Below, piece by piece: positions 48,202 through 60,709 of a stretch of DNA of 64,000 nt (position 1 is its first letter; each line of letters starts with the position of its first letter). The translations under genes and the position numbers were made by a program. The notes below the pieces were generated by a model. That model searched no databases. It had not been told where the DNA came from and saw only the letters and a list, made by a program, of their open reading frames with translations. The stretch comes from Elephas maximus indicus (Eukaryota > Chordata > Mammalia > Proboscidea > Elephantidae), in NCBI RefSeq assembly GCF_024166365.1, contig NC_064837.1, positions 78,549,553 through 78,613,552 of the forward strand, written 5' to 3'.

Positions 48202-49530
48202 ACTACTGGTGGGAATGTCAAATGGTACAACCTCTTTGGAAATCAATTCGGTGCTTCCTTAAAAAGGTAGAAACAGAACTACTATATGATCCAGCAATCC
48301 CACTCCTTGGAATATATCCTAGAGAAATAAAAGCCCTCATACAAACAAATATGTGCACACCCATATTCACTGCAGCACTGTTTACAATAGCAAAAAGTTG
48401 GAAGCAACCAAGGTGCCCATCAATGGATGAATGGATAAATAAATTATGGTATATTCACATAATGGAATACTAGGCAACGACTAAGAACAATGATGAATCT
48501 GTGAAACATCTCATAACATGGAGGGATCTGGAGGGCATTATGCAGAGTGAAATTAGTCAGTTGCAAAAGAACAAATATTGTATGAGACCACGATTATAAG
48601 AACTCAAGAAATAGTTTAAACACAGAAGAAAATATTCTTTCATGGTTATGAGGGTGGAGAGGGAGGAGCAGGGGTGTTCACTAGATAGTAGACAATAATT
48701 ATTTTAGGTGAAGGGAAAACACACAGTACGGGAGAGGTCAGCACAACTGGATTAAACCAAAAGCAAAGAAGTTTCCTGAATAAACTGAACGCTTCGAAGG
48801 CCAGATGGGGGGATGGGGACTGTGGTTTCAGGGGACATCTAGGTCAATTGTCATAACAAAATGTATTAAGAAAACATTCTGCATCCCACTTTAGTGAGTG
48901 GCATCTGGGGTCTTAAACGCTAGCAAGCGGCCATCTAAGATGTATCAATTGGTCTCAACCCACCTGAAGCAAAGGAGAATGAAGAACACCAAAGACACAA
49001 GGTAAATATGAGCCCAAAAGATAAAAGGGGCCACATAAACCAGGGAGTACACCAGTCTGAGACCTGAAGAACTAGACGGTGCCTGGCTACAACCTATGAC
49101 TGGCCTGACAGGGAACACAACAGAGAATTCCTGATGGAGAAGGAGAACAGTGGGATGCAGGCCTCAAATTTTTGTAAAAGACCAGACTTACTGGTCTGAC
49201 TGGGACTAGAGGGATCCCGGAGACCATGGTCCACGGACCTTCTGTTTGTCCAAAACTGAAACCGTTCCTGAAGCCAACCCTTCAGACAGGAATTGGTCTG
49301 GAGTATAAGACGGAAAATGGTACTGGGGAGGAGTGAGTTCCCTGGCTGAAGTAGACAACATGAGACAGAGGGGGATAGGAGCTGGTTGAATGGACGCAGG
49401 GAATACAGGATGGAGAGGAGTGTGCTGCCTCATTAGAGGGAGAGGAGCTAGGAAGTACATGGCAAGGTGTATACACGTTTTCGTACGAGAGACTGACTTG
49501 ATTTGTAAAATTTCACTTAAAGCACAATAA

Positions 49531-51211
49531 AAAAAAGGAAAAAAATAGGAAAAGCTTAGAGAAACAGTAATGAAACGACTGGCTAGAAATTAAACATCTT
49601 TTCAATCTTCTAACTCTAAGTCTAAAGTTTATCACCACAATTTGAAAGACTCCAAGTCAATTGCTGAAAAGAAAAATAGAAATCCTAGGATTCAAAAATG
49701 ATTCTTAGCTTTACATGACAGTATTTGCTAACATGTGTTCCTGTCTTTCATTTTTTCAATGTTCAAAGTTAATTACTATATTTATTTTCAGTTATAAATA
49801 CACTCATATACATAATATTCAGTTAGTATATTTAATATATAAAATTTATATTATTATTATTAATTATAATTATTGATCGTAATATTATATATCAATACAA
49901 ATATATAGTAACCACTTTATTTTCAGTCCAAACAACCTGTTACCTGGATTCAATTCAGTGATATGGGTTAATATTTTATAAAAAGATTTTGGAAGCTAGA
50001 TAGCACAATTGTGAATGTGTATGAGATTGAAATCAGACTTCCAAGAGGGCCCTTCCAGTGTGCTTAAGGAAACAAATGTTTTCAAACTCTGAATTGCTTC
50101 ACAGATATATCACTAGACCAACATTCCCAAGCTGCCAAAATGTCATAAAATCTAAATTAAGCAAAAAGCAGGCTTTCACACATTTTGACTTTAGGCACTG
50201 AGAGTAATTTCAATGAACAGTTATTAGAAGCCTTGCCTACCCCAAGCAACAATGTCCCATAAGTGCTCTCATTGATCATCTCAAGAAGCTTTATCATGAA
50301 CAGTTTATCATGATTGATGGCAAAAACAAAACAAAACAACAAAAAATCTCATGTCCTAATAATGGCAGGCTTTAAGATTTTCTCAGTCTACGAAGGCAGC
50401 TTTTGATCATTACAGAATCAACCTTTTTTTTTTTTTGAAAGTGATATTTTCTTTTAACTTTCAGATTGGATCATCATCCATTATTCCTTGTATACTAAAA
50501 AGACTCAAAGCCCTGACTTTTGCTGTATCTCTATACACAGCGTAAACTACGAGTACCATGAAAAGTCCAATGAGGCTGAGAGAAAATGTACTACTATCAA
50601 ACTTCAAAGCCAGACTTTCTTAGGATAGGTAGAGGAAAAAGAAAAAGGTTGAGTTCCTGGAAATATGTTTTCATTGAAGCATACACTCATTTTCCTTTTA
50701 AAAAAAAAAATGTAATGTTTAAGGAAACAGCAGTATCTTTATCCCGTAAAATCTTCAGCATTTGTCTTAATTTCCTAAATGAACAGAAAACGATTTTAGG
50801 AACACCCTCAGTAGAAACTAAACTTCATTTGCTGAGCTCCCACTGCCAATATAAAGCAGCAAATATTAGTTCTTTCACAAGAGACCATTATCATATCACT
50901 CTTGGCTTCTTAGAAACTTAAAATACCTGGATTACTTTAAGAAATTTCAATCAAGTAGTTAAATACATATCTTAAAGATAGCTGACTGGAACAGACAGTG
51001 ATACTTGTAATGTCTGAATTTACATATTAGAAATCAACTGAGGTTATAAAGCCTCTGTTAGATTACTCAATCTTTCTGCTCAGAATCTGAGAGAAAGTAA
51101 GAAATTTAGCTCTTTCCATAATACTATTGGAAGAAAGATGCAAAGAGAGAGAGGCATTTTTACTAAGCTACAACAATAAAAATAAAAACTAAATAACAAT
51201 CCAGTTTATAG
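49531..51211. other. AT-rich interval with no recognised gene
   Basis: I saw no repeat boundary and no PLAT-type exon here. The minus frame 50157-50342 and plus frame 50586-50921 have no domain or splice support. Confidence 0.4.
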
Positions 51212-51216
51212 TTGGG

Positions 51217-51727
51217 TATCTAAGGCTGGGTTCTTTAGAGAAACAAAACCAGTAAAGTGTAACAATGTGTATAGAGAGAGATTTATATCAAATGGCTCAC
51301 ACGGTTGTAGAGACTGGAACGTCCCAAGTCCATGAGTCAGGCTGAAGGCCTCTCCTGATTTCTGTAGCCACAGGGGCAGGCGAGCCCAAGACTGGGAAAT
51401 CAGAGAGCAGGGCTCTGTGGCTCACAGACTGTGAAAACTGATGAATCCCAAGATCAGCAAGACCGCAAGTAAGCTGCCAGCTCAAGTCCCAAGAACTGGA
51501 GGTCTGAAGAACATAAGCCAGCTGCAGGATGCAGAGACAGCACAAACCACGAGAGTTGCCAGAATGACCACTTATATCCGATGCAGGCCACATGCCCAAG
51601 GAAAGTCTCTTTCAACTGGCTACTCACAGCAGATCCCATCATGGAGGTGATCATAGCATAATTTGACTGCCAAACCACTGAGAATCATGGACTAGCCAAG
51701 TTGACACATAACCTTAAGCATCATAGT
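51217..51727 (-). mobile_element. 3' LTR of ERVL provirus
   Basis: Its outer end lies at TATCTAAGGCTGGG and its inner end at ACCTTAAGCATCATA. It resembles the 5' LTR at 55999-56482 but has diverged, which implies an old insertion. Confidence 0.85.
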
Positions 51728-52089
51728 CTACCCCTTGTCAACTTGGCACCTGTACACATCACACATAATCTCTGAATAAAAACAATTATAAAGTCATCTT
51801 TGTGCCTAATACGATATAACGAACACACATACAACTGAAAATGCACTAGCCCTGTTTACATCTTATATTTTATAAGTGAAGAAAGCAAAAATATTTGATG
51901 CACACATACAAAGGAGAAATATTCAGAACAATTACAGTCCTTGTTTCGGCAACTGGTCACATTGTCATAACTGGTATTTAGGACTACCTTCCTCCACCAC
52001 CCATTTCATATCCTCTTTGCCCTCTTTTTTTTTTTTTTGCCCTCAGCAAGCACCTCAGCTGGTCATGGCTCTTTGCCTGGTGGGGTGAC

Positions 52090-52410
52090 CCAAACCTTCA
52101 TTCCTGAAGGGTTTGGGCCATTAGTAGTCATGCTGGAATTGGGTTGCTGTAGTTTTCCACTGACTTTAATCACAGGGCATGGTAGTACTTAGAGACACCC
52201 TAAGGGATCTCCAGCATTCCAGACATGCTCTTCTTTACCTCCATTATGTAATATCGATCTTGTTTCCACTTGGCAATCAGAATCAATCACACCAGCCAGT
52301 ATGGTAACCCCCTTCTTTGCCTGTTGATCCAGAGGCATAAGGAGCCCAAAGTGACCAGGTGGCATTCTTAGCTTTCAGTTCAATGGAATCAGTGACATGT
52401 CTCCACATGG
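52090..52410 (-). pseudogene. ERVL dUTPase remnant
   Basis: Downstream of integrase a minus-strand stretch reads G-L-L-M-P-L-D and then V-T-I-L-A-G-V-I-D-S-D, the motif-3 region of dUTPases. dUTPase removes dUTP during reverse transcription, and its position after integrase is a hallmark of the ERVL group. Later stops and a frameshift end the frame. Confidence 0.65.
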
Positions 52411-52439
52411 GAGCATTCCCACCCTTGGAACTGAGACCT

Positions 52440-53240
52440 CTAGAACTGCAGACCAGGGACAGAAAGCAAAAATTCTGTCAGTGGGTCCCTAGGGGTAATA
52501 GTGAGTGATGCTACTCCCGTTTTCAGCCCTCGATTCCTGGACCCATGAATCCCAGCTATTGGAGAAATAGTACCATACACTGGACACTGGTTTAGAGCAC
52601 ATACAGTCTCCTGGAGAACAGTGCCCCAATACTGCAAAGTATTGCCACCCAGTTGGTGACGTAATTGTGTCTTTAGAAGTCAATTCCATCATTCTATCAA
52701 ACCAGCTGCTTCAGTATGATGGGAAACACAGTAAAACCAGTGAATTCCAAAAGCACAGACCCATCGCTGCACTTCTTTTGCTGGGAAGTGAATTCCTTGA
52801 TCAAAGGAGATGCTGTATGGGATACCATGATGGTGGATAAGCCATTCTATAAGTCCACAGATGGTACTTTTGGCAGAAGCATTACATGCATGGAAGACAA
52901 ATCCATATCCAGAGTAAGTTTCTATTCCAGTAAGAAAAAAACACTAAACTTTCCATGATGGAAGTGGTCCAATGTAATCAACTTGCCACCAGGTTGCTGG
53001 CTGATCACCTTGAGGGATGGTGCCATATCGGGAATTCAGTGTTGGTCTCTGCTGCTGGCAGATTGGGCACTCAGCAGTGGCTGTAGCCAAGTCAGCCTTG
53101 ATGAGTGAGCATCCATGTTGCTGGGCCCATGCATAATCTCCATCGCTGCCTCCATGGCCACTTGGTTCATGAGCCCATTGAGCCATGATATAAGTAGCTG
53201 GGGGAAAGAGGATGAGTGGTTTCCACAGAACACATCATCC
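52440..53240 (-). pseudogene. ERVL integrase remnant
   Basis: Frame 52944-53186 carries the zinc-binding H-x-H and C-P-I-C pair around ATAECPICQQQ and the start of the catalytic core (WWQVDYIGPLPSW, with the first catalytic Asp in V-D-Y). Frames 52440-52692 carry the integrase C-terminal part. Stops and frameshifts separate them. Confidence 0.78.
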
Positions 53241-53269
53241 TTTCCACTTAATTGTTAAAATCATCCTCT

Positions 53270-54940
53270 GCTGAGGTTACCCTTTGGTAAGCATTCGCAT
53301 GAGACACAAATATCTTCACTTCTTTGGCCCATTCAGAGAGGTCTATCCACGTAACTCTTTCTCATAACTTCTTGCCTCCAACTTTCCAATCATGTTCATT
53401 CCAAGTCTCTGACTGCCCAGCCAAACCACTGGCCACAGTCCATGAATCAGTATACAATCACATATCTGGCCATTTCTCCTACCAAGCAAACTGAACAACT
53501 AGGTGCACTGCTTAAAGTTCTGACCATTGGGAGGATTTCCCTTCACCACTGTCCTTCAGGGAGGTCCCAGAAAGTGGCTGTAGTGCTGCCATTGTCCACT
53601 TTCAAGAGGTGGCTACATATCATGGAGCACAATTTGTAAACCAGGCATGAGTTTTCTCTTCTACAGTCAACTGATCATAAGGAACTCCCCATGAGGTCAT
53701 GGGTGCAAACAGGGAGAGGGCAGATAATGTAATAGGAGTGGGGGCCAGGGGCATTTGGGCCACTTCCTCATGCAACTTACTTGTGCCTTCAAGTTCTGCT
53801 TAGGACTGATCTTGTGTATACCACTTCCATTTGATGATGGAATGCTGCTGTTCACATCCAACTTTATGACTCTGTAGGTCAGACAACACCCAGTTCATGA
53901 CGGGCAGCTCAGGCTGCATGGTGACTTCATGGCCCATGGTTAAGCATTCAGTCTCTACTAAGGCCCAGTAACAAGCCAAAAGCTGTTTTTCAAAAGGACA
54001 GTAGTTATCTGCAGAGAATGGCAGGGCTTTGCTCAAAAATCCTAAGTGTCTGTGCTGTGATTCACCAATAGGGGCCTACCAAAGACTCCAAAAACTTCTC
54101 CATCTGGGACTGAAACTTCAAGCACCATTGGATCAGCTGGAGCATATGGTTCAAGGGGCAGAGTGGCTTGCAAGGCAGTCTGAATCTGTTGCATAGCCTC
54201 CTCTTTTTCTGGGCCCAACACAAAACTAGCCACTTTTTCAGTCACTTGATAAACAGGCTGGAGTAGCACATCCAACTGAGGAATATGTTGCCTCAAAAAT
54301 CCAAAGAGGCCACCAGGAGTTGTGCCTCCTTTTTAGTCCTGGGAGGAGCCAGATGCAATAACTTATCCTTTACATTAGAAGGAATATCTCGACATGCCCC
54401 ACATCACTGAACCCCTACAAATTTCACTGAGCTGGAAGGTGCCCGAGTTTTTGTGGTATAAATTTCTCACCCTCTAGCACGCAAATGTTTTACCAATAAG
54501 TCCAGAGTCATTGACACTTCTTCTTTACTAGGTCTAATCAGCATACTGTCATCAAGGTAATGGACCAATATGACCTCTTGTGGAAGGGAAATGTGATCAA
54601 GTTCCCTGCAGACAAAACTATGACATAGGGCTGGAGAGATGATGTAGTTCAGAGATAGGCAACTGAAGGCATCTTGCTGACCTTGCCAGTTGAAGGCAAA
54701 CTGCTTCTGATGGTACTTTGAAATAGACTTTGAAATAGGTATGGAGAAAAAGGCATTAGCCAGATCAATAGCTGCATATCAGGTACCAGGAGATGTATTA
54801 ATTTGCTCAAGCAATAAAACTACATCTGGAACAGCAGCTGCAATTGGAGTCACCACCTGGTTAAACTTTCAGTAATCTACTGTCATTCTCCAAGATCCAT
54901 CTGTTTTTCACACAGGCCAAATGGGTGAGTTGAGTGGGGA
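53270..54940 (-). pseudogene. ERVL reverse transcriptase and RNase H remnant
   Basis: The RT palm motif is legible as Y-L-D-D at 54548-54559 on the minus strand. RT connection text is at 54042-54296 and RNase H-like text at 53800-54036. Several stops break the frame. Confidence 0.75.
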
Positions 54941-55800
54941 TGTGGTAGGAATTGCCATCTCTGCATCCTTCAAATTCTTGATGGTGGCAATAATCATTAA
55001 CCCTTAATAGCCATTCCCACACATGTTCCCCAGGTTTCTCTTTGCACATATTAGAAAAGTCAAGCAGTTCTTTGGGAGTGTAGCATACCTTCTCCTGTGT
55101 CACATTTTGTACTTCCACTTTTGGGACTCACTGGGACTTAAGTCTAGTTATAGTTCTAGACGCCAAAATAGGTAGGGATGTGTTTTGAGAACATTTAGCA
55201 TTGTCTTGTAAAGCATCTACCTCAAGCAATGCCCCAGGCAATGACTCAAACCCTCTTTAGATGCACCTGGGTTAATCTCATTAGATGGAGGGGCTAATAA
55301 TTTTACTAGGGAGGGTGGTTTAGCAGACAAACATGGAGTAATCTCTTCAGATGGCAGTGAGAGGGCCGGTTCTGTTGTTAGGAGTGATTCAATGGAATTT
55401 AGGGGCTCAGTGTCTCCAGCTTCCTGATTATCTGCCCATATGTCCCCACCCCAAGTTTCAAGATCCCATTTCTTCACAATCAATTCCCTCAGTTTAACTT
55501 CAGACACTTCTTGAGGTTGACAATTGAGTTGGCGGAGTAATACAGCCACTTGTACAATAAGACTCTGGGTTTGTTTTTCAGCAGTATCAGCTCTGTTACT
55601 ACAAGAAATCAGGCCTCTTCCAAGGCACAAGTAGAAACATCAAGGTTATTTATGTAGCACTTGAGCTTTGAGTCTGAAGCCCTGAGCTCATCTCTTTCTT
55701 GCACCAGTTTATCTACTGAAGGTAGGACCAACCAACCTGCTCCCTTATTCTTCTCATTATGACAAAACCGTGGAAAGGAGTTACATGTGTTCACTCAGAG
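54861..55800 (-). pseudogene. ERVL gag remnant with an internal deletion to RT
   Basis: Frames 55609-55794 and 55217-55630 correspond to the gag frames at 16233-16891 in the plus-strand ERVL. Frame 54861-55118 contains a capsid-like piece (W-E-W-L-L-R-V) followed directly by RT entry text, which shows a deletion of the rest of gag and the protease. Confidence 0.7.
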
Positions 55801-55982
55801 CCTCATCTTTCACCAATATCTGATCTATTGGTGGTGATATTGCATATGTGTATTACCACCTCATGCCATGGATTAGCAATATCTTCTTTACTACTGGAAG
55901 CAGAGTCATCAACATCTTTACAACTAACCAGAATTGAGAACCAATTTAGAAAACTCACCCATACGGTTCTGTTTTCTAGAAC

Positions 55983-55996
55983 TACTCTCAGTACCA
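55983..55996 (-). promoter_or_regulatory. ERVL primer-binding site
   Basis: TGGTACTGAGAGTAG read on the minus strand lies two bases inside the 5' LTR edge, matching TGGTACTGAGAATGG at 16106-16120. The sequence is compatible with tRNA-Leu priming. Confidence 0.55.
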
Positions 55997-55998
55997 AA

Positions 55999-56482
55999 TG
56001 TCTTAGTAAAGTGTATATATATATAGAGAGAGAGATTTATATCAAGAAAATGTCTCACAGAGTTGTAGAGACTGGAATGTCCCAAGTCTGTGGGTTAGGC
56101 TGGAGGCTTCTCCTGATTCATGTAGCCACAGGGGCTGACAAACCCAAGATCAGCAGGTCAGAGAGCAAGGCTGTTACTCACACATCGAAGATCAATGAAT
56201 TCCAAGATCACCAGACAAGACCACAAGTTGTTAGTTCAAGTCCCAAGAATGGGAGGTCAGGAGAACAGGAACCAGCTGCACGATCCAGAGTGAGCAAAAG
56301 CCACAAGTTTTGCCAGAATGTTCACTTATACTCAATGCAGGCCACACATCCAAGGAAAATCCCTTAAACTGATTGGCTACTCACAGCAGATTCCATCATG
56401 GCGGTGATCACAACATAATACGACAGCCAAACCACTGAGAATCATGGCCCAGCCAAGTTGACACACAATCTTAACCATCACA
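55999..56482 (-). mobile_element. 5' LTR of ERVL provirus
   Basis: On the minus strand it starts TGTGATGGTTAAGATTGTGT and ends CTTTACTAAGACA. It contains a (TA)n/(GA)n run near 56015-56035. Confidence 0.88.
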
Positions 56483-56702
56483 TTGGGCTAATTGCGGAAT
56501 TAACTTTTTGAGGGTAATAAGTACATCTTAGACATGTTTGTATGCTCAAATATCTAGCAGAACCCCTTCCACCCTACCACATGGGTGTCCTAGTAATACT
56601 TGATGAGATACTTTGAGTATGAGCACAATTGTAGATGTTTTTATAAAAATCTGTGCTATTATGTATTTTAGCATCGAAGTCCAAAATGAAAGGCCTGCCT
56701 CT

Positions 56703-56874
56703 CCCTCCCTCCCAACACATCAAAGTATAAAAGAAAAAGTATGTTTGTACTGTCCTATCCTAAAATATAGAGTTAATTTGACTAGCATCCCTCCCTCCCA
56801 ACACATCAAAGTATAAAAGAAAAAGTATGTTTGTACTGTCCTATCCTAAAATATAGAGTTAATTTGACTAGCAT
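56703..56874. repeat. Perfect tandem duplication of 86 bp
   Basis: 56703-56788 and 56789-56874 are identical over 86 bases, each starting CCCTCCCTCCCAACACATC and ending AATTTGACTAGCAT. Confidence 0.98.
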
Positions 56875-58043
56875 AGTCCAAGCAATACATTATAAAAGGG
56901 GAAATATTAGTTAAGATTACTGAATTGTGCTACTGAGCAAACACATACAAATGAATAAAAATTTGGACTTCTGATTTATGGTCTGGCATATAAAGAGCTT
57001 GGAATTCATCACTGCCATCCTTACAACAGGAAAAAAGCTGAACAAACTGAAAATCAATAACTCTTCTAAGATCCATCAGAGAATTCCAATCACAGGGCAA
57101 GGCAGCTGGAGAGAAAGGCAAATACAGAGAATCACAGCTCACCATGATCAGAAGCCCAGAAGTAGCTCACCACTGAAGCCAATTCCAGTAGGAACACTTA
57201 AAAAATGTAATTGATGCATTGCTGGAGGCTCAGTGTCGATAAGCTTAAGAACTAAAAACTCTAGGACACCCAGCCTTAGTGGGGCCCCTTCATGATAAAC
57301 ACAGGTTCTCAGAGTAAAGATGAGAGAAAAATTCTCTTGTTCTTCCAGGAGGCAGAGGAAAAAAAGTAAACATTCTGAAATATGTGCAGAGCTCTCTGTT
57401 CTCCTTAACTAGGTCTGTCTTCAAGGGAAAATATTTTACCAGAGCCAAACCAACTTGAGTTTTATCACAGCCTAATCAGCCTGCGGGAAGGGAAATACTG
57501 AAAGCCAGTCACCTCTAACCTTCAAAATGGGGAAAGGAAAATATGGGAAATAATGGAAAGAAACATAATTGAAATGTTAAGAGATAAGAGAAAATCAAAT
57601 TATATAAAAGGCTCAATTAAAACCACAGAAGGCAGAAGAAGAGTGGAAGGCAAAAAGAGAAACAAAGAAGAGGATAACAAATAGAAAACAGCTATAAATA
57701 TGGTAGATATAAGTACAACTAGATTAATAGTCACTTTAAATATAAATGGTCTAAATATACCAATTAATAGACAGAGACTGTCAAAGTGAAAAAAACAAAA
57801 ACAATACCTAATTTTTTTTTTGTTTTTATCAGTATGTTGTCTACAAGAAGCCCACTTTAAATAAAAAGACACCGACTAAAAGTAAAAAGATGGAAAAAGA
57901 TATACCATGTTAATATTAACCAAAAGAAAGCTGGATCAGCTGCACTAATTTTCAGACAAAGTAGACTTCAGAGCAAGGAAAACAATCAATGAAAAGAGGG
58001 GCATTACATGATGATAAAGTAGCCATTTCCCAAGAAGATATAA

Positions 58044-58230
58044 CCACCAACCAGTTGCCATCAAGTCAATTCCAATTCATGGCAACCCATGTGTGTCAGA
58101 GTAGAACTCAGTGGCTTATTTTTGGAAAAAGACCATCAGGCCTTTCTTCCAAGGCACCTCTGGGTAGACTCCAACCTCCAACCTTCAGCTGGAGCCAAGC
58201 GTGTTAACTGTTTGTGCCACCCAAGGACTC
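58044..58230 (-). mobile_element. Older AfroSINE-family variant
   Basis: ACCAGTTGCCATCAAGTCAA, ATGGCAACCCATGTGTGTCA and the end TGCCACCCAAGGACTC follow the layout of the element at 27163-27353. Confidence 0.75.
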
Positions 58231-58888
58231 TCAAAAAAGAAAAAAACAGTCCTTAACCTGTATATGCCTTACAACAGATCATCAAGAATACATGAGCAAA
58301 AACTGATAGACCTCAAGGAGAAATAGATTTTTTTTACTACTATAGTTGGAAACTTCCACACCCCTCTATCAGTAACTGACAGATCCAGCAGACAGAAAAT
58401 CAGTAATGACATAGTTGAAATGAAAAAAGCACCATCAATCAACCGAGTCTAATTGACATTTATAGAATACTTCATCCAACAACAACAGAATATACATTCT
58501 TCTCAAGCTCACAGGGAATAAAATCACCAAAAGAGAACACATCCTGGGCCATAAACGCAACTAAGCAAATTTAAAAGAACAGAAATCATACAAATTATGC
58601 TCTCAGACCACAATAAATATCAGTTACTAAAAATCTGTAACAGAGAGCTAGAAAATTTCAAAATATTTGGAGATTAAACAACATGGTTCTAAATAAATAG
58701 CTCAAAGAAGAATTCTCAAGAGAAATTAATAAGTATTTTGAACTAAATGAAAACATATTTGTCAAAAATTTGGGGATGCAGCAAAAGAAGCATTTAGACA
58801 CCAATTTGTAGCATATAATTCATACATTAAAAAAGAAGAAAGATCTAAAATAAATAATTTTAGCTTCCACCTTTGGAAACTCAAAAAA

Positions 58889-59039
58889 CCTATTGCCATC
58901 GAGTCAATTCCAACTCACAACAACCCTATTGGACAGAGGAGAAATGCCCCATAGAGTTTCCAAGGAGTGGCTGATGGATTTGAACTGCTGACCTTTTGGT
59001 TAGCAGCCAAGCTCTTAACCACTGTGCCACTAGGACTCC
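58889..59039 (-). mobile_element. AfroSINE with 10-bp target duplication in L1
   Basis: The target duplication ACTCAAAAAA is present at 58879-58888 and 59040-59049. The body runs from CCTATTGCCATCGAGTCAAT to GTGCCACTAGGACTCC. Confidence 0.93.
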
Positions 59040-59533
59040 ACTCAAAAAAGAGGAGTCAATTAAATCCAAAGTAAGCATAAGAAAATAAACAATAGAAATT
59101 AGAGCATAAATCATATAAAATTGAAAATAGGAAGTCAAGAGAAAATCAATGAAACCAAAAGCTGGTTCTCTGAACAGATCAATAAAATTGATAAACCTCT
59201 AACCAACCTAACCAACAAAAAAAGAGAGAGAAGATACAAATTACTAATATCAGAAATAAAGATGGGGGCCTCACTACTGATCCCACAGGCATTAAAAGAT
59301 AGTAAGGAAATATCATGAACCTAAAAATTTGATAATTTAGAGAAAATAGACCAATTCCTAGAGAAAGACAATGTACCAAAATGCACACAATGAGAAAAAG
59401 ATAATTTGAAGAGGCTTGTATTTATTAAAGAAGTTGAATCAATGCTTAATAATGTTCCAAAACAGAAATCACCAAGTCCAAATGGTTTCACCAGCAAATT
59501 CTACGAAGTATTTAAGGAAAAAACGATACCAAT

Positions 59534-60709
59534 TGCAGTGAAATGAGTTCGTTTACGTGGCCTTTTGCCTTGATTCTTTGGAAAAACAGTCTGAGAGATT
59601 TTTTTCCACTAAGCCCTGAGGAGTAACCTTCACCCTAGTTTTCTGTCCCTGAGGGTTTGTTACTTATGTCCCAGTAGATTGACATTTCCTGGGTAAGCTG
59701 TAAAAAACTTGTGGTTTGATACTTTTTGTCTGCTCCTTGGCTACAGTCTTCCCTGTGACTGGTCTATTGTATGCACCTTGCAGGGATTGCTCAATATACC
59801 TATGTGAATGAAGTGACTATAGCCTACCATGCAAATGAAGTGGCTGTGGCCTACTGAGAGGGGATTGGTCAGTTCATGGCCCTGGTGCCTTGAAATTGAT
59901 CAGGAGTTTACTTATATATTCAGGAATCCCACAGAGGTTAGCAGACAGAAGAAGGAAGAAAGAAGCAGGAAAGGAGAAAACGGGAGAGGCAAGAAAAGAG
60001 AAGACAGAAAAAGCAGAGAGAGAGGAGGCAAAGAACCTTCTAAAAGAGCTGTAACACAGGTCAAGTGTTGTAATACTGAAGACGGTGAGAGGCCCAGAAG
60101 GGGCCCTGCAGCAGAGGTGGTGACAGCAGAAACTTGCTGCTAGGAAAGCAGCTAAGAGAGCTGAACAAAACTGCTACACTGGCTATGAGCTGGGTTAGTT
60201 AGCAGTGCAGAGGATGATGGCAGGAAGGCTGAATGCAGAGAGGCCTGTCTGCAGGGGGCAGAGAGGAGCCTGTCTCCAGGAGATCCAAGAGGAGCCTGGC
60301 TGAGGGGGCAGAAAGCAGCTGATAAGAGCTGTCCTGCACTGAAGAAGGGAGGAAAGCACTCTCTTCTTTGAGGGAGCCTTTCAGACCTTGTCTGTGTGCT
60401 TCCTGAACTTGATCCTGAATTATAGCCTGTTGATCCTGATCCTGAGTTGTACTTGTTGCTTCTTTTATAAACCACTTAACTGTAAGTATGGTCTGTGAGT
60501 TCTGTGCAGCCACTGCAGTAGATTATTGAACCCAAAAGAGAAGTAGCGACTGCCATGGGAGGGATGGCTGGTGTCAGAATTGGTAAAAAGTTTAGAGAGT
60601 GGAGGAATGTTTGACCTCCACCTCAGAGGGATCAGCCTTGGGCTGATGTTGTTTCACATTAACCCTCCTGCAGTTAGACAGGTTCTGGCGCTACTCCTTC
60701 CATTTCACA
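59534..60709 (+). mobile_element. 1176-bp solo LTR inserted in old L1
   Basis: It has TG...CA ends (TGCAGTGAAATGAG to CCATTTCACA) and a 5-bp duplication CCAAT at 59529-59533 and 60710-60714. L1 text continues across the gap. Late motifs 'GGTCTGTGAGTTCTGTGCAG', 'TTATTGAACCCAAAAGAGAA' and 'GTGTCAGAATTGG' suggest a MER21-like LTR, though this is from memory only. The minus frames 60152-60475 and 60199-60513 and plus frame 59829-60143 are LTR-internal and purine-rich by composition. No gag or pol is present. Confidence 0.85.

Larger units (their letters stand above)
44202..48590 (+). pseudogene. L1 ORF2 remnant, endonuclease and RT (copy 2)
   Basis: The endonuclease frame 44435-45079 is the longest piece: ILNIYIPNDRASGYIKRTL, IIIVGDF, and FSRIDHISS at the catalytic end. 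It is cut by the LTR at 45064. RT pieces follow at 46440-46778 and 46747-47100. The palm motif F-A-D-D is at 46837-46848 and the C-terminal frame at 48222-48473. No full frame survives. Confidence 0.82.
42960..49530 (+). mobile_element. 5'-truncated L1 LINE (copy 2), interrupted by an LTR and a SINE piece
   Basis: It starts inside ORF1, is collinear with copy 1 (2868-10168) and ends GTAAAATTTCACTTAAAGCA with an A-rich tail. A MaLR LTR (45064-45573) splits the endonuclease/RT region, and a 42-base SINE/RTE tail piece sits near 48160. It is less diverged in the ORF1 and RT regions than copy 1, but stops and frameshifts are common. Confidence 0.88.
51217..56482 (-). mobile_element. ERVL provirus with both LTRs and 5-bp target duplication
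   Basis: Reading on the minus strand, the 5' LTR is 55999-56482, the gag remnant about 55217-55794, RT, RNase H and integrase about 52440-54900, dUTPase about 52100-52400, and the 3' LTR 51217-51727. The direct repeat TTGGG is at 51212-51216 and 56483-56487. No envelope region is seen, as is normal for ERVL. Gag C-terminus and protease are missing: capsid-like text at about 54990 runs directly into RT text. Stops in every region make it inactive. Confidence 0.9.

Noticed and set aside
60152..60513. Overlapping minus-strand frames of more than 100 residues
   Set aside because: They fall inside the 1176-bp LTR and are explained by its purine-rich composition.
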